Below the pieces are notes generated by a model. The model was not told where the DNA came from. It did no database searches and was given only the letters and a program-made list of their open reading frames with translations. Positions 16,804 through 25,553 of a stretch of 64,000 bases of DNA are shown here, one piece after another. The translations under genes were made by a program, and so were the position numbers. Source of the stretch: Ruminococcaceae bacterium HV4-5-B5C (GTDB lineage Bacteria > Bacillota > Clostridia > Oscillospirales > Acutalibacteraceae); NCBI GenBank assembly GCA_900184925.1, contig FXYJ02000001.1:372001-436000 (forward strand), given 5' to 3'. Numbering within the stretch: position 1 is the first letter of the stretch; the number at the start of each line of letters is the position of its first letter.

Positions 16804-18527
16804 ACGCTCCCCTCTTCGTCGCCGATCTGCGACCGGTAGATTTCGCGGTATGTTTCGCAGGATTGCAGCAGTTCCGCGTGACTGCCGAAACCGACTCGCT
16901 CACCGTTGTCCAGCACCAGAATCCTGTCGGCGGACATGGCTGTCCCGATCTTCTGCGTGATCATCAGAACCGATCGGCCGCTTCCCGCGGCCTTCAGCCC
17001 ACGCCGGACGTTCTCCTCTGTAATCGCGTCGAGCGCGCTGGTGCAGTCATCGAGAATCAGTACGGAGGAGTTTCTCACGAGCGCCCGGGCAATGGAGATC
17101 CGCTGCTTCTGACCGCCGGAAATGTTTACGCCGCCCTGCCCGAGAATGCTGTCGTAGCCTTCCGGCATTTTCCGGATGAAGCCGTCCGCCTGCGCGGTTT
17201 CGGCCGCGCGGATCACATCGTCCCGGGAAGCGCCGGGGTTGCCGAGTGCGATGTTGTCGTAGACGGAGCCGGAAAAGAGAACACTTTCCTGCGAAGCGAG
17301 CGCCACATGCTGCCGCAGGAGATCGGTGTCGAGGGTGCGGATGTCGGTTCCGCTGTAGGAAATGGAGCCTTCACCGGGTTCATAGAAGTGCATGCAGAGC
17401 CACGCAAGTGTGGATTTCCCGGAGCCGGTGGGGCCGATGACCGCCAGTGTTTCACCGGGGTCCAGCCGGAACGAAAGGTTTCTGAGGGCGGGAATGCCGC
17501 TGCCGTTGGGATAGGCAAAGGTTACGCTTTCAAAGGAGAGTTGCCCCGAAGTATCCTGAAATTCACGGACAGAGCCCTGAAAGTCAGGCTCTGCATTCAG
17601 AACCTGCAGAATCCTTTCATTGGAGGCTTTCGTCCGGACGAACGTGTTGAAGATATTTGTAATCATAATGAGGGACGACAGAATCTGCGCCATGTAGTTG
17701 ATATAGGCGGCGACTCGGCCGACGTCAATCTGTCCGGCACGGAAGAGGAGGCTGCCGAAGTAGATGGAACCGGCGATACCGAGATTAACCGTGAGAGACA
17801 TCAGGGGTGAAAAAATCGCAATGACTCTCTGCGATGAGACGTTCTTTTCCGCCATGTCACGGTTGACTCCGTCGAATTTTTTCTCCTCTTCGTCGTATCT
17901 TCCAAAGGCTTTGACAAGTCTGACACCCAGCAGATATTCCTGAACCACTGTGTTGACCCGGTCGACTGCGCGCTGAACCGCTGCAAAGCGGCTGTAGCTC
18001 AGCCGCATGCTGACAAAGATCAGACCGGACACGAGAAAAACCACTGCGAAAAGAATGACGCTCAGCCGGGGGCTGAGTTTTACGGCGAGGATCATGCTGC
18101 CGATGCAGGTGACGGGGGCTTTGAAAAAAATCCGCATCATGCCGTTGACAAACTGCGTCACCTGAGAAGTGTCGTTCGAGACGCGGGTGATCAGCGATCC
18201 GCTTCCCAACCGGTCGGAGGCTGATTCGGAGAGATGCATAATTTTGCGGAACACATCCAGCCGAAGATCCGCACCGAAACTCTGCGAGACCTTTCCCGAA
18301 AGGATGTTCCGTGCCGAGGCAAACAGCGCGCCGGCAAAGGTAATGAGGAGCATCAGAGACCCATAGTGCAGGATTGCATCCACCGCGCCCCGTTTCACGC
18401 CGTTGTCGATGATGTCGGCCATAATGGTGGGCTGCATCAGGTCGCACAGCGCTTCCAGAAAGACACAGAAGACAGCGGCGGAAAACATAACGCCGTATTT
18501 TTTAAAATATCGCCTGTAAATTTCCAC
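16800..18527 (-). CDS. ABC exporter half-transporter, subunit A
   Basis: 575-residue membrane domain plus ATPase domain. Walker A is IGPTGSGKST, the signature is NISGGQKQRISIARA, and Walker B is VLILDDCTSALD. The residue after Walker B is Asp followed by Cys rather than the usual catalytic Glu (DDC instead of DEA), so this half may carry the degenerate ATP site of a heterodimer; the partner has DEA. It lies 44 bases after the MarR gene and overlaps the start of the second half-transporter, so the three form one operon. Confidence 0.9.
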   Translation of the reverse strand: MEIYRRYFKKYGVMFSAAVFCVFLEALCDLMQPTIMADIIDNGVKRGAVDAILHYGSLMLLITFAGALFASARNILSGKVSQSFGADLRLDVFRKIMHLSESASDRLGSGSLITRVSNDTSQVTQFVNGMMRIFFKAPVTCIGSMILAVKLSPRLSVILFAVVFLVSGLIFVSMRLSYSRFAAVQRAVDRVNTVVQEYLLGVRLVKAFGRYDEEEKKFDGVNRDMAEKNVSSQRVIAIFSPLMSLTVNLGIAGSIYFGSLLFRAGQIDVGRVAAYINYMAQILSSLIMITNIFNTFVRTKASNERILQVLNAEPDFQGSVREFQDTSGQLSFESVTFAYPNGSGIPALRNLSFRLDPGETLAVIGPTGSGKSTLAWLCMHFYEPGEGSISYSGTDIRTLDTDLLRQHVALASQESVLFSGSVYDNIALGNPGASRDDVIRAAETAQADGFIRKMPEGYDSILGQGGVNISGGQKQRISIARALVRNSSVLILDDCTSALDAITEENVRRGLKAAGSGRSVLMITQKIGTAMSADRILVLDNGERVGFGSHAELLQSCETYREIYRSQIGDEEGSV

Positions 18528-18571
18528 AGTAACAGCTCCCGGAGCCGGCGCGCCGCACCGGCGGTATTCGA

Positions 18572-19000
18572 TTATTCTAGGGATTTTCCCGTGAGATTCC
18601 GGTACATGCGGCCAAAGTAGTCGAAAAATTGCCGCCGTTCCTCAGGAGTAAACCCGGCAAGGGAAATTTCGTCGATACGATCGCACAGCTGCACCCATTT
18701 CTCGAGACAGTCCCTGCCCTTTTCCGTGATGGAGACGGACTCGGCCCGCCTGCGTTCCGCGGGCTCCGATTTCCGGACAAGACCGGCCTGCGTCATATTG
18801 TTCAGAATCTGGGAGACGGTAGCCGGTTCAATGTCCAGAGCCTCGGCAATCTCCTTCTGCATGCAGCAGTTATGACGCGAGAGATACCGCAGAACCTTTG
18901 GCTGCCCGGGCGTCAGCCCGATTTCCGTCATGCCCGGCCGGGTTTTGTTTTTCTGGGCGTGAAAGGTCCGGATCAGTGCAAGATGAAGTTCCGCTTCCAA
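18572..19000 (-). CDS. MarR-family transcriptional regulator
   Basis: 142-residue winged-helix dimeric repressor of the MarR family, which typically releases DNA on binding a small toxic ligand. The winged helix spans about residues 35-105 (MQKEIAEALDIEPATVSQIL as recognition region, then the basic wing KSEPAERRRAES). It starts at TTG 19000 after AAGGAGGGG. It is the first gene of the exporter operon, and a perfect 11-bp inverted repeat overlaps its own promoter start region, so it probably represses itself and the exporter until a substrate is present. Confidence 0.88.
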   Translation of the reverse strand: MEAELHLALIRTFHAQKNKTRPGMTEIGLTPGQPKVLRYLSRHNCCMQKEIAEALDIEPATVSQILNNMTQAGLVRKSEPAERRRAESVSITEKGRDCLEKWVQLCDRIDEISLAGFTPEERRQFFDYFGRMYRNLTGKSLE

Positions 19001-19019
19001 AGAAACCCCTCCTTTATAG

Positions 19020-19074
19020 TTAGGATACTATTAATTAGTATCCTAATATTATATCTGCGCGCGGGAGCTGTCAA
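19020..19074 (-). promoter_or_regulatory. Promoter and MarR operator of the ABC exporter operon
   Basis: On the minus strand TTGACA (19074-19069), a 17-base spacer and TAATAT (19051-19046). A perfect inverted repeat TTAGGATACTA (19020-19030), TTAAT, TAGTATCCTAA (19036-19046) covers the predicted start site (near 19039) and touches the -10. A repressor bound there would block initiation. Confidence 0.75.
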
Positions 19075-19216
19075 GACGAAGTCATATCTTACAAACGAAA
19101 ATCGTTTGGGCCGCGTTCGTCCCAAGGTTAGAAAATTAAAAATCGACCGGATAAAACAAAATAATTGAACTCTTTGACGCATTCCATATTATTTTATTAA
19201 ATATTCTACTTTTTTG

Positions 19217-19282
19217 TTGACAATGACAGGAATAATGGATTATACTATCGCAAGATGTTATGACAACATAATAACATGTTAT
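19217..19282 (+). promoter_or_regulatory. Promoter and operator-like repeats of the gntR gene
   Basis: TTGACA (19217-19222), an 18-base spacer and TATACT (19241-19246). Immediately downstream the heptamer ATGTTAT occurs at 19255-19261 and 19276-19282, with its inverse ATAACAT at 19271-19277. Two palindromes result: ATGTT-N5-AACAT (19255-19269) and ATAACATGTTAT (19271-19282). The position just after the start site fits autorepression by the GntR protein. Confidence 0.65.
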
Positions 19283-19306
19283 CATGAAGAGAAAGGAGGA
19301 GAGAAG

Positions 19307-20032
19307 ATGCTGGAAATGGTCCCTAAGTATTACACAGTCGAACAGAAGCTGGTTGAAGAGATCGACGGTGAGGTCTTTCAGGAAAATCAGATGATTCCCA
19401 GCGAGAGGGAACTCATGGAACGGTTTGGAGTCAGCAGGATTACAGTGCGTAAAGCGCTGGACGACCTGGTGAATGAAGGGTATCTGTATCGGATTCAGGG
19501 AAAAGGAACTTTTGTGAAGGGTGACGAATTCAACCAGGACCTGTTTCAGTTGACGAGCTGCACGGAAGAGATCAAGAAAATGGGAATGATCCCGACCAAG
19601 CGTGTTTTGGACGCGCGCATCATTGAGGCCGACAAGGTCCGCCAGCGAAGCCTGCGGATCCAGGAAGGCGAAAAAGTGTTTTTCCTGCGCCGCGTTTACT
19701 ATGCCGACGGCCAGCCGCTCAACCTGACGACTACTTATCTGCCCATCTGTCTGTTCCCGGGCATCGAAAAATACGATTTCAGTGTGGAATCCATTTACGA
19801 TGTGCTCGAAAGACGGTATGACGCCAAGATCACGACGGCGACAAGAACGCTGGAAGCTGTGCTGGTCAAAAGCGAAGTGGCAGAGGAACTGGATATGGAA
19901 GAAAACGCTCCGGTATTGCTGTTCCGGGGCATTACACAGGGAAAAATCAGCGGCGCGGAGCGTCCGATCGAGGCATTTAAGAGTTATTACCGTTCCGACA
20001 AGTTTAAATTTTTCATTAATCAGGCAAAATAA
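19307..20032 (+). CDS. GntR-family regulator (HutC subfamily, UTRA domain)
   Basis: 241-residue regulator with an N-terminal winged helix (about residues 8-72; IPSERELMERFGVSRITVRK is diagnostic) and a C-terminal UTRA effector domain that binds a small metabolite, often a sugar phosphate or nucleoside-like ligand. The ATG at 19307 follows AAAGGAGG; an upstream frame from 19214 covers the promoter and is not used. It heads the nucleoside-type transport and catabolic operon, 104 bases before the binding-protein gene, and probably senses a pathway intermediate. Confidence 0.88.
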   Translation: MLEMVPKYYTVEQKLVEEIDGEVFQENQMIPSERELMERFGVSRITVRKALDDLVNEGYLYRIQGKGTFVKGDEFNQDLFQLTSCTEEIKKMGMIPTKRVLDARIIEADKVRQRSLRIQEGEKVFFLRRVYYADGQPLNLTTTYLPICLFPGIEKYDFSVESIYDVLERRYDAKITTATRTLEAVLVKSEVAEELDMEENAPVLLFRGITQGKISGAERPIEAFKSYYRSDKFKFFINQAK

Positions 20033-20136
20033 ACCCGGTGATTTCCGGGCGGGCAGCTGGAGAACAGGAAAGTTAATTCTGTTTTTCGTTCGCTTCAAAC
20101 GGACAGAGAGTTCAAATCATAAGGAGGCAGTCAAAT

Positions 20137-21357
20137 ATGTTCGGTTCTCACAAGAAAAAACTGGTTGCGTTATTCCTTAGTGCACTGATGATCGTACCTG
20201 CGGCGGCTTTCTCCGGCTGTGGTTCGAAGGGGCAGGCAGCTTCTTCCGGATCGGCCCAGTCCGCACCCCAAAAGGTTACAGGCAAAATCGCTCTGATCTG
20301 CTCGGCTGCTGGCCCGAACGACAACGGGTATAACCAGTCGGCCATCGATGGGCTCAAAGAAGTCAAGAAAGACCTCGGCATCGATTACAAAGTCGTGCAG
20401 TCCACCGATATCCCGGGAAGTCTTACAAGCCTTGCCCAGGCCGGTTACAAGCTGATTTTCAGCCTGGAGTACAATTTTGACGCACTGGTCAAGGGCGTCG
20501 GCGGCCAGAAGGCCATTGCCGATCAGTTCCCGGACACGACCTTCGTTGTGTTCAATGACAACCCCAACCTGAAAGCCGACGGCACTCCGCTCCACAAGAA
20601 TGTGATTTCCGTCATGTTCAACGTGAACGAGTCCTCGTTCCTTGCTGGCGCGCTGAGCGTCATGGTCAATGAAAATGCCACGACCCTTTTCGGCACGTCA
20701 GATTATTCCTTCACCGCAGGCGACGCGGGCCGCAAGATCGGCTTTATCGGCGGCACGAAGTCGAACGGAATCACGGTCTTCGGCTACGGTTATGCTTCCG
20801 GAGCCAACTATGAGGCCAAGAAGCTGAACAAACAGTACACCTGCTACACCTATTATGATGCAGGGTTCACCGATTCCGCAGCGGGCGCGACAAAAGCCAA
20901 TACGTTCTTCTCCAGCGGCGCCAACGTTATCTTCTCCTCCGCAGGTTCCGTGGGAGACGGCGTGGACTCCAAAGCCAAGGAAGTCAAGAAGATGTCAATT
21001 GAAGTCGACGCAAACAAAGACGCGGCTTACCCAGGCCATATCCTCACCAGCGTGATTAAAAACACGAAGGTCCCCGTGTACACGATTGCCAAGTATTACA
21101 ACGACGGCAAGATCGCGGATTACGGCGGAAAAGAACTCACCTATGACCTGAAGAGTGGCGCAACCAGCATCACAGACCTGACCGAGATCGGCTCCAAGGT
21201 GGTTGATTCCGGCAAGGATGAATGGACGAAGATCAAGGCGGAACTGAAAGATATCTCCGACAAGATCGGTTCCGGTACGATCAAGGTTGTGAATGCGCAG
21301 AACGGTGAAAAATTCGACAAGTCGACCCTGACGAACGTAACGATGCCGAACGACTGA
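20137..21357 (+). CDS. BMP-family nucleoside-binding lipoprotein
   Basis: Extracellular binding protein of the Bmp/Med (PnrA-like) family, which feeds purine or pyrimidine nucleosides to an ABC importer. 406 residues with a signal peptide and lipobox (FSGC, Cys28), then a Ser/Gly/Ala linker and the family opening IALICSAAGPNDNGYNQSA. The ATG follows AAGGAGG. It is first of four contiguous transporter genes (binding protein, ATPase, two permeases). Confidence 0.88.
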   Translation: MFGSHKKKLVALFLSALMIVPAAAFSGCGSKGQAASSGSAQSAPQKVTGKIALICSAAGPNDNGYNQSAIDGLKEVKKDLGIDYKVVQSTDIPGSLTSLAQAGYKLIFSLEYNFDALVKGVGGQKAIADQFPDTTFVVFNDNPNLKADGTPLHKNVISVMFNVNESSFLAGALSVMVNENATTLFGTSDYSFTAGDAGRKIGFIGGTKSNGITVFGYGYASGANYEAKKLNKQYTCYTYYDAGFTDSAAGATKANTFFSSGANVIFSSAGSVGDGVDSKAKEVKKMSIEVDANKDAAYPGHILTSVIKNTKVPVYTIAKYYNDGKIADYGGKELTYDLKSGATSITDLTEIGSKVVDSGKDEWTKIKAELKDISDKIGSGTIKVVNAQNGEKFDKSTLTNVTMPND

Positions 21358-21397
21358 ACCGGGCTGTAATTACCGAATCGTATTGAAGGGAAACATT

Positions 21398-22945
21398 ATG
21401 AACGTTATTGAAACGATCGGCCTGACAAAGGAATACCCCAACTGCGTTGCCAACGATCACATCAGCATTCAGGTTCCCCAATCCGAAATTACCGCCATCG
21501 TCGGTGAAAACGGGGCGGGCAAAACAACGCTGATGAATATGTTCTACGGCATGGAGCGGCCGACCAGCGGCGTCCTGAAGATCGAGGGCCGCGAAGTGCG
21601 TTTCAATTCCCCGCTTGATGCGATCGACTGTGGACTTGGCATGGTGCACCAGCATTTCAAGCTGGTGCCCAGCCTCACGGTCTTTGAAAACATCATGCTC
21701 GGAACGGAGACACGCAAGGCGGTTAAAATAGGAAAAAGGCAGGTGCCGACTCCTTTCATCGACAAAAAGCAGGAAAAAGAAAAAATCGCCGAGCTTATCC
21801 GCCAGTATAACCTGAGTCTTTCCCCGGACGACATCGTCGGAAGCATTTCGATCGGCGCAAAGCAGCAGGTTGAAATTCTGAAAATGCTTTACCGAAATGT
21901 AAACATCCTCATTTTCGACGAGCCTACCGCCGTTCTTACGCCGCAGGAAATTGAACCGTTCCTGCAAAACCTGAAAAACATGAAGCAGCAGGGAAAGACC
22001 ATTATCCTCATTACCCACAAGCTGCAGGAAGTCATGGAAGTCAGTGACCAGGTCATCGTCATCAAACGCGGAAAGATCATCGGGAGCATGCCGACCGCCG
22101 AGACGAGCCCCGCGCAGCTTGCAGACATGATGGTCGGGCGCAAAGTGCTTCTGCGGGTCGACAAGAAATATGAAGATCTCTCTCAAAAACCGGTGGCCTA
22201 TGAAGTGAAAAATCTCTCCGTTACGGAGTCTTCCGGAAAAGTGCTTCTGGATGACGTCAGCTTCCAGATTCGCGAAGGCGAAGTTCTCGGCATCGCGGGA
22301 GTGGAAGGGAACGGCCAGAGCGAGCTCGTCAACGTTTTGACGGGGATGATGCGGTGCACCGGCGGTTCCGTCAGTCTGTACGACAGAGACCTCACAAATT
22401 ACTGGCCGCGGGAGCTGCGCAAAGCAGGTGTCGCAATGATTCCGGAAGACCGCTATATTCAGGGGCTGTGCCGCGAGATGAAAGTTTCCGAAAATCTGAT
22501 CGCCGGCTATCACGGAAACCCGGAATTCTGCAGTCATGGTTTTCTGCGCGGCAAAGCCGTGAGAGAGAACCTGAGGCAGCAGGTCGAGAAGTACGACATC
22601 CGCATCGGCGGCGAAAGCAGCTATGTTTCGGAGCTTTCCGGGGGTAATGCCCAGAAGATCATTATTGCGCGGGAATTCAGCTCCGATCCCAAGCTCCTGA
22701 TTGCGAGTCAGCCGACGCGCGGCGTCGACGTAGGTTCCATTGAATTTATCCATAAGAAAATCCTGGAGCTGAGCGGACAGAATAAGGCGGTCCTGATCGT
22801 TTCCAGCGAGCTGAGCGAAGTAATGAGCCTCAGCGACAGGATCCTTGTCATGTTCAAGGGAAAAATCATAGGCGAAGTTCCCGGTAAAAATGCCGACAGC
22901 GGAGAGATCGGCCTGCTGATGGCCGGCATCGCTGCCGCAGGATAA
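21398..22945 (+). CDS. Nucleoside ABC importer ATPase (double ABC domain)
   Basis: 515-residue cytosolic ATPase with two ABC domains in tandem, as in YufO/RbsA-type importers. Domain 1 has Walker A GENGAGKTT (36-44), the signature SIGAKQQVEI and Walker B ILIFDEPTAVL. Domain 2 has a degenerate Walker A GVEGNGQSE and the signature LSGGNAQK, usual for this class. The ATG at 21398 follows GAAGGGA; a TTG at 21383 is within that ribosome site. It powers the two permeases encoded next. Confidence 0.93.
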   Translation: MNVIETIGLTKEYPNCVANDHISIQVPQSEITAIVGENGAGKTTLMNMFYGMERPTSGVLKIEGREVRFNSPLDAIDCGLGMVHQHFKLVPSLTVFENIMLGTETRKAVKIGKRQVPTPFIDKKQEKEKIAELIRQYNLSLSPDDIVGSISIGAKQQVEILKMLYRNVNILIFDEPTAVLTPQEIEPFLQNLKNMKQQGKTIILITHKLQEVMEVSDQVIVIKRGKIIGSMPTAETSPAQLADMMVGRKVLLRVDKKYEDLSQKPVAYEVKNLSVTESSGKVLLDDVSFQIREGEVLGIAGVEGNGQSELVNVLTGMMRCTGGSVSLYDRDLTNYWPRELRKAGVAMIPEDRYIQGLCREMKVSENLIAGYHGNPEFCSHGFLRGKAVRENLRQQVEKYDIRIGGESSYVSELSGGNAQKIIIAREFSSDPKLLIASQPTRGVDVGSIEFIHKKILELSGQNKAVLIVSSELSEVMSLSDRILVMFKGKIIGEVPGKNADSGEIGLLMAGIAAAG

Positions 22946-22964
22946 TTTTAACGCGAGGTATGCT

Positions 22965-24068
22965 ATGGAAAAGAAAAAACTGAAACATTACCTGCGGGAA
23001 ACGCTGAGTACGCTGCTTCCGATCCTCGCGGCCCTGGTTGTCGGCGGATTTGTGATTTTGGCGATTGGTGAAAACCCCATTACAACATACGGCGTTCTGC
23101 TGCAGAAATCCCTTTTCACCTACAGCGGGCTGATGAAGACACTTCATTACGCGGGTCCGCTTATCCTGACCGGTCTGGCGATCGCGGTTGCATTCAAGGC
23201 GAATATTTACAACATGGCCGTGGAAGGTGCTGCCGTTCTGGGCGGCTTCAGCGCGGCGGTTGTCGGCTTTTCGCTTCACGGTGTTTCCGCGCCGGTGCAC
23301 ATCTTTCTGTGCCTCCTGACCGGGATTCTGGCTGGCGTCCTCTATACGGCAATCCCGGCCTTTCTGAAAGCGTATCTGAATGTTGACGAAATGGTCGTTA
23401 CCCTGATGCTCAATTACGCGCTGGTGATCGTCCTTCAGTATTTTACGGAAGGCGGAGCCCTGAAGGACCCGAAAGCCGGGTACGTTTCCACGTATTCCGT
23501 CAGTCCGGACGCTATGTTCCAGAAACTGTTCAACTCCGACCTCACACCGTTTTTCTTCATTTCCATAATCATTTTCATCTTCTTCTGGTTTGTGTTCAAA
23601 AAGTCGAAGCTGGGGTATGAGATTACGGCTATGGGCAATAACCCGGCGTTTTCGGAAGCTTCCGGAATGAACGTCCGGCGCAAGATCATTCTGATCATGC
23701 TGATCAGCGGCGCGCTGAGCGGCCTCGCGGGCGGCGGTTTTATGCTGAGCGAAAAATACCGCTATACGCTCGACTTCTCCGGTGACCCGGGACTCGGCTG
23801 GGAAGGAATGCTCATTGCTCTGGTCGGGAGGAAAGACCCGGTCGGCATCCTGATTGCATCCATCTTCTTTGCCGCACTGAATACCGGCAGCGACTATGTC
23901 GACATGTTTACGAATGTTCCGAAAAACATTGTCGGCGTCCTGCAGGGCATCATCATTCTCTTTGTCTCATTCCGGGCGGCCGACGCGAAATTCGGCATAT
24001 CCGCCAAACTGCGGGATAAATTCGGAAAGTCCCCCAAAGACGCTCCGGCTGAAGGAAAGGCGGCGTAA
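22965..24068 (+). CDS. Nucleoside ABC importer permease 1
   Basis: 367-residue integral membrane protein of the BPD_transp_2 (branched-chain/ribose/nucleoside) permease family, like YufP. It has about ten hydrophobic segments and the conserved cytoplasmic loop for ATPase contact, EITAMGNNPAFSEASGMN, typical of the family. It lies 19 bases after the ATPase gene and 8 before the second permease. Confidence 0.92.
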   Translation: MEKKKLKHYLRETLSTLLPILAALVVGGFVILAIGENPITTYGVLLQKSLFTYSGLMKTLHYAGPLILTGLAIAVAFKANIYNMAVEGAAVLGGFSAAVVGFSLHGVSAPVHIFLCLLTGILAGVLYTAIPAFLKAYLNVDEMVVTLMLNYALVIVLQYFTEGGALKDPKAGYVSTYSVSPDAMFQKLFNSDLTPFFFISIIIFIFFWFVFKKSKLGYEITAMGNNPAFSEASGMNVRRKIILIMLISGALSGLAGGGFMLSEKYRYTLDFSGDPGLGWEGMLIALVGRKDPVGILIASIFFAALNTGSDYVDMFTNVPKNIVGVLQGIIILFVSFRAADAKFGISAKLRDKFGKSPKDAPAEGKAA

Positions 24069-24076
24069 CCACAGAT

Positions 24077-24994
24077 ATGAATATGCTCAACAGCATTCTG
24101 TACGACACAATCTACTACAGTACACCCATTGTCCTGTGCACCATCGGCGGGCTTTTGTCGTATAACGCAAACGTCGTGAACATCGGCCTCGAAGGCATGA
24201 TGCTCATGGGAGCGTTCAGCAGCGCACTGTTTTCTCTGCTGACCGGCAACATCTTTCTCGGTATTCTGATCGGCGTTGTTCTTACCTTCCTGCTGGGGCT
24301 GATCTTTTCGTTCCTCAGCATCAACCTGAAAAGCAACTTCATCATCACCGGGTTCGGCGTCAACATTCTGGTCGCCGCGCTGTCTGAATTCGTTCTGCAG
24401 TATATGCAGGTCGCCAATATCAACCTGAATTCGGTGGTAAACGTCAATCATCTGAAGATCCATATTCCGCTGGTCGAAAACATTCCGATTCTCGGGAAGC
24501 TTCTGAGCGGGCATCCGTTCATGACCTACTTCACGATCGCGATGGTATTCGTTGTCAACCTCATCCTTTACCACACGAGGTTCGGCCTGTACGTGCGGGT
24601 CGTAGGAGAAAATGAAGATTCCGCGCGTTCGGTCGGCATTAACGTCAACCGCGTGCGTTACGCGGCCATCCTGATCGGCGCCGTTCTGTCGGCTTTGGCC
24701 GGTGCAAACCTGTCGGTTGAGCGCATGGCGCTTTTTACCAACAACATGACGGCGGGCCGTGGATTTATCGCTCTGGCTGCGTTTTACTGCGGCAAGGGTA
24801 AACCGCTCAATTCCGTGCTTTACGCCGTGATCTTCGGCCTTGCACAGGCGTTGGCCACAAACCTGAGCCTTAACGCGGGGGCCGCTTCGGGCCTGTTCGG
24901 CGCTGTGCCGTATGTTGTCATGGTCATTGTGTTGGCTGCGGTGTCCGTCACCAAGCAGCGCGGAAAACTGACAAGGGGGACTGGCATTGGCTGA
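24077..24994 (+). CDS. Nucleoside ABC importer permease 2
   Basis: 305-residue membrane protein, paralog of the preceding permease and similar to YufQ. It carries NIGLEGMMLMGAF near the start and the ATPase-coupling loop VVGENEDSARSVGINVNRVR. Its stop overlaps the TTG start of the hydrolase gene, so uptake and catabolism are translationally joined. Confidence 0.92.
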   Translation: MNMLNSILYDTIYYSTPIVLCTIGGLLSYNANVVNIGLEGMMLMGAFSSALFSLLTGNIFLGILIGVVLTFLLGLIFSFLSINLKSNFIITGFGVNILVAALSEFVLQYMQVANINLNSVVNVNHLKIHIPLVENIPILGKLLSGHPFMTYFTIAMVFVVNLILYHTRFGLYVRVVGENEDSARSVGINVNRVRYAAILIGAVLSALAGANLSVERMALFTNNMTAGRGFIALAAFYCGKGKPLNSVLYAVIFGLAQALATNLSLNAGAASGLFGAVPYVVMVIVLAAVSVTKQRGKLTRGTGIG

Positions 24995-25553
24995 AACCGC
25001 ATTGATTATTGTCGACATGGTAAAGGATTTTACGCAGCCGGACGGAAAGGTGTTTTATCCGCAGAACCGCGAAATCCTTCCCAACATCCAGAAAGTACTG
25101 GCGGATTGCCGTTCACATGGCTGCCTGATTGTCTTTATGCGCAACAGCTACCGCAGGGACAAATTTGACAAAAACCTCGAAACCATGCGCGTGAACTGCA
25201 TTGAAGGAACGGGGGGCGATGAAATCGACCCCGCCCTGCAGGTCGACCCATCGGCCGACTATGTTATCAAAAAACGCCGTTACAGCTCCTTCTTCGGCAC
25301 CGACCTCGACCTTGTCCTCCGGGAAAACGGTGTCCGCAACGTGATCGTTGTGGGGACCAAAACAAACTGCTGCATCCGCGCCACGGTCACGGACGCGTAT
25401 TACCTCGACTACAACACCTATGTGGTGAAGGAATGCGTCGCGACGAACGATGAAACGGTAAACCGCGTGCATCTGCAGGACATCGACAAATATCTGGGGC
25501 ATGTGGTGACGATGGAGGAACTGTCGGAAAAGCTTGAAGGGAACCTCTTATGA
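24987..25553 (+). CDS. Isochorismatase-like cysteine hydrolase
   Basis: 188-residue hydrolase of the isochorismatase-like superfamily, which includes nicotinamidases, N-carbamoylsarcosine amidase and ureidoacrylate amidase; these hydrolyse amide or carbamoyl bonds. The Asp-Lys-Cys triad is visible: Asp10 (IIVDMVKDF), Lys96 (KRRYSSFF), Cys129 (GTKTNCCIRAT). The DxH metal motif of nicotinamidases is absent, which argues against that activity. It starts at TTG 24987 after AAGGGGGA and overlaps the permease by 8 bases and the next kinase gene by 4. The substrate is probably a fragment of the imported compound. Confidence 0.82.
   Translation: MAETALIIVDMVKDFTQPDGKVFYPQNREILPNIQKVLADCRSHGCLIVFMRNSYRRDKFDKNLETMRVNCIEGTGGDEIDPALQVDPSADYVIKKRRYSSFFGTDLDLVLRENGVRNVIVVGTKTNCCIRATVTDAYYLDYNTYVVKECVATNDETVNRVHLQDIDKYLGHVVTMEELSEKLEGNLL

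Noticed and set aside
21281-22753. 490-codon minus-strand frame opposite the nucleoside ATPase
   Set aside because: Antisense of a clear double ABC ATPase.
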